Shown here: piece by piece, positions 34,208-34,270 of the stretch
How positions within the stretch are numbered: the stretch's first letter is position 1
How the letters are laid out: the number at the start of each line of letters is the position of its first letter
Origin: Amphritea sp.
GTDB taxonomy: Bacteria; Pseudomonadota; Gammaproteobacteria; Pseudomonadales; Balneatricaceae
NCBI GenBank assembly: GCA_025800245.1
Contig: JAOXSA010000269.1
Coordinates: 1-34,270 of the forward strand
Length of the DNA stretch: 34,270 nt
Reading direction: 5' to 3'
Position numbers and translations under genes: made by a program
The notes under the pieces: generated by a model
What the model saw: only the letters and a program-made list of their open reading frames with translations
Told to the model about the DNA's origin: nothing
The model's database searches: none

Positions 34208-34270
34208 ATGAGTAAGGTTAGCATCATTGGTATCGATTTAGCCAAATCTGTTTTTCAACTAGTAGGTACC
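34208..34270 (+). CDS. IS110-family transposase, N-terminal fragment (continues beyond window)
   Basis: Twenty-one codons are visible: MSKVSIIGIDLAKSVFQLVG plus one more residue. GIDLAK-VFQ is the first RuvC-like DEDD motif of IS110/IS1111 transposases, with the Asp as a catalytic residue. A GAGAGGG ribosome site lies 8 bases upstream. The upstream element boundary cannot be placed without the other end; it must lie between about 34026 and 34134. Confidence 0.88.
   Translation, partial: MSKVSIIGIDLAKSVFQLVGT

Noticed and set aside
1-34270. CRISPR arrays, tRNA or rRNA genes, defence systems
   Set aside because: No spaced direct-repeat arrays, cloverleaf-like segments or rRNA-like stretches were noticed; the only short phased repeats are the regulatory arrays listed.

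Overview
The window looks like chromosomal DNA of a marine gammaproteobacterium of the Oceanospirillales/Amphritea-Neptuniibacter type. This is inferred from protein flavour, moderate-to-high GC and the mix of TorR-like, AcoR-like and YceH-like proteins; no rRNA or other phylogenetic marker is present. The centrepiece is an unusually complete amine-oxidation locus built around TWO quinohemoprotein amine dehydrogenases (QHNDH, the cysteine-tryptophylquinone enzyme with alpha, beta and gamma subunits).

Layout. 1-215: 5' part of a gamma-carbonic-anhydrase-like hexapeptide protein (minus). 347-1678: class I-type dihydroorotase (minus). 1829-3775: AcoR-like sigma54 activator (minus). 4025-10053 (minus): QHNDH module 1 in the order qhpA1, qhpD1 (radical SAM), qhpC1 (gamma), qhpB1 and an outer-membrane channel. 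10565-12064 (plus): a phenylacetaldehyde-type aldehyde dehydrogenase divergent from qhpA1. The divergent region holds two back-to-back sigma54 (-24/-12) promoters. 12207-12380: an unlisted 57-residue membrane protein. 12476-21186 (minus): QHNDH module 2, qhpA2-D2-C2-B2-F-E-G, carrying the only copies of the peptide exporter (QhpF), leader protease (QhpE) and flavin monooxygenase (QhpG). 21517-28597 (plus): a TorR-like response regulator and a 2114-residue Ser/Thr-kinase-like/AAA/TPR/GAF/PAS/hybrid histidine kinase. 28791-31587 (minus): a second outer-membrane channel followed by a second aldehyde dehydrogenase. 31868-32509: YceH. After that come a small membrane protein, a small plus-strand ORF, an HCCA-isomerase/DsbA-like protein and the start of an IS110-family transposase cut by the window end.

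How it fits together. Primary amines would cross the outer membrane through the channel proteins and be oxidised in the periplasm by QHNDH to aldehyde plus ammonia. The aldehyde would then be oxidised in the cytoplasm by one of the two aldehyde dehydrogenases. Module 1 has its own crosslinking radical-SAM enzyme but no QhpE/F/G, so it should borrow these from module 2. The two modules appear to be wired to different regulators. Module 1 and its aldehyde dehydrogenase have sigma54 promoters next to an AcoR-like activator. Module 2 and the channel2-aldehyde dehydrogenase2 operon share a strikingly conserved upstream array, four TGT(A/G) elements at exactly 10-bp spacing plus a TTTACA box at identical distance, next to a TorR-like regulator (TorR is known to bind decameric direct repeats). 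This apparent dual-input, two-isozyme regulon with shared cofactor maturation is the most interesting system in the window.
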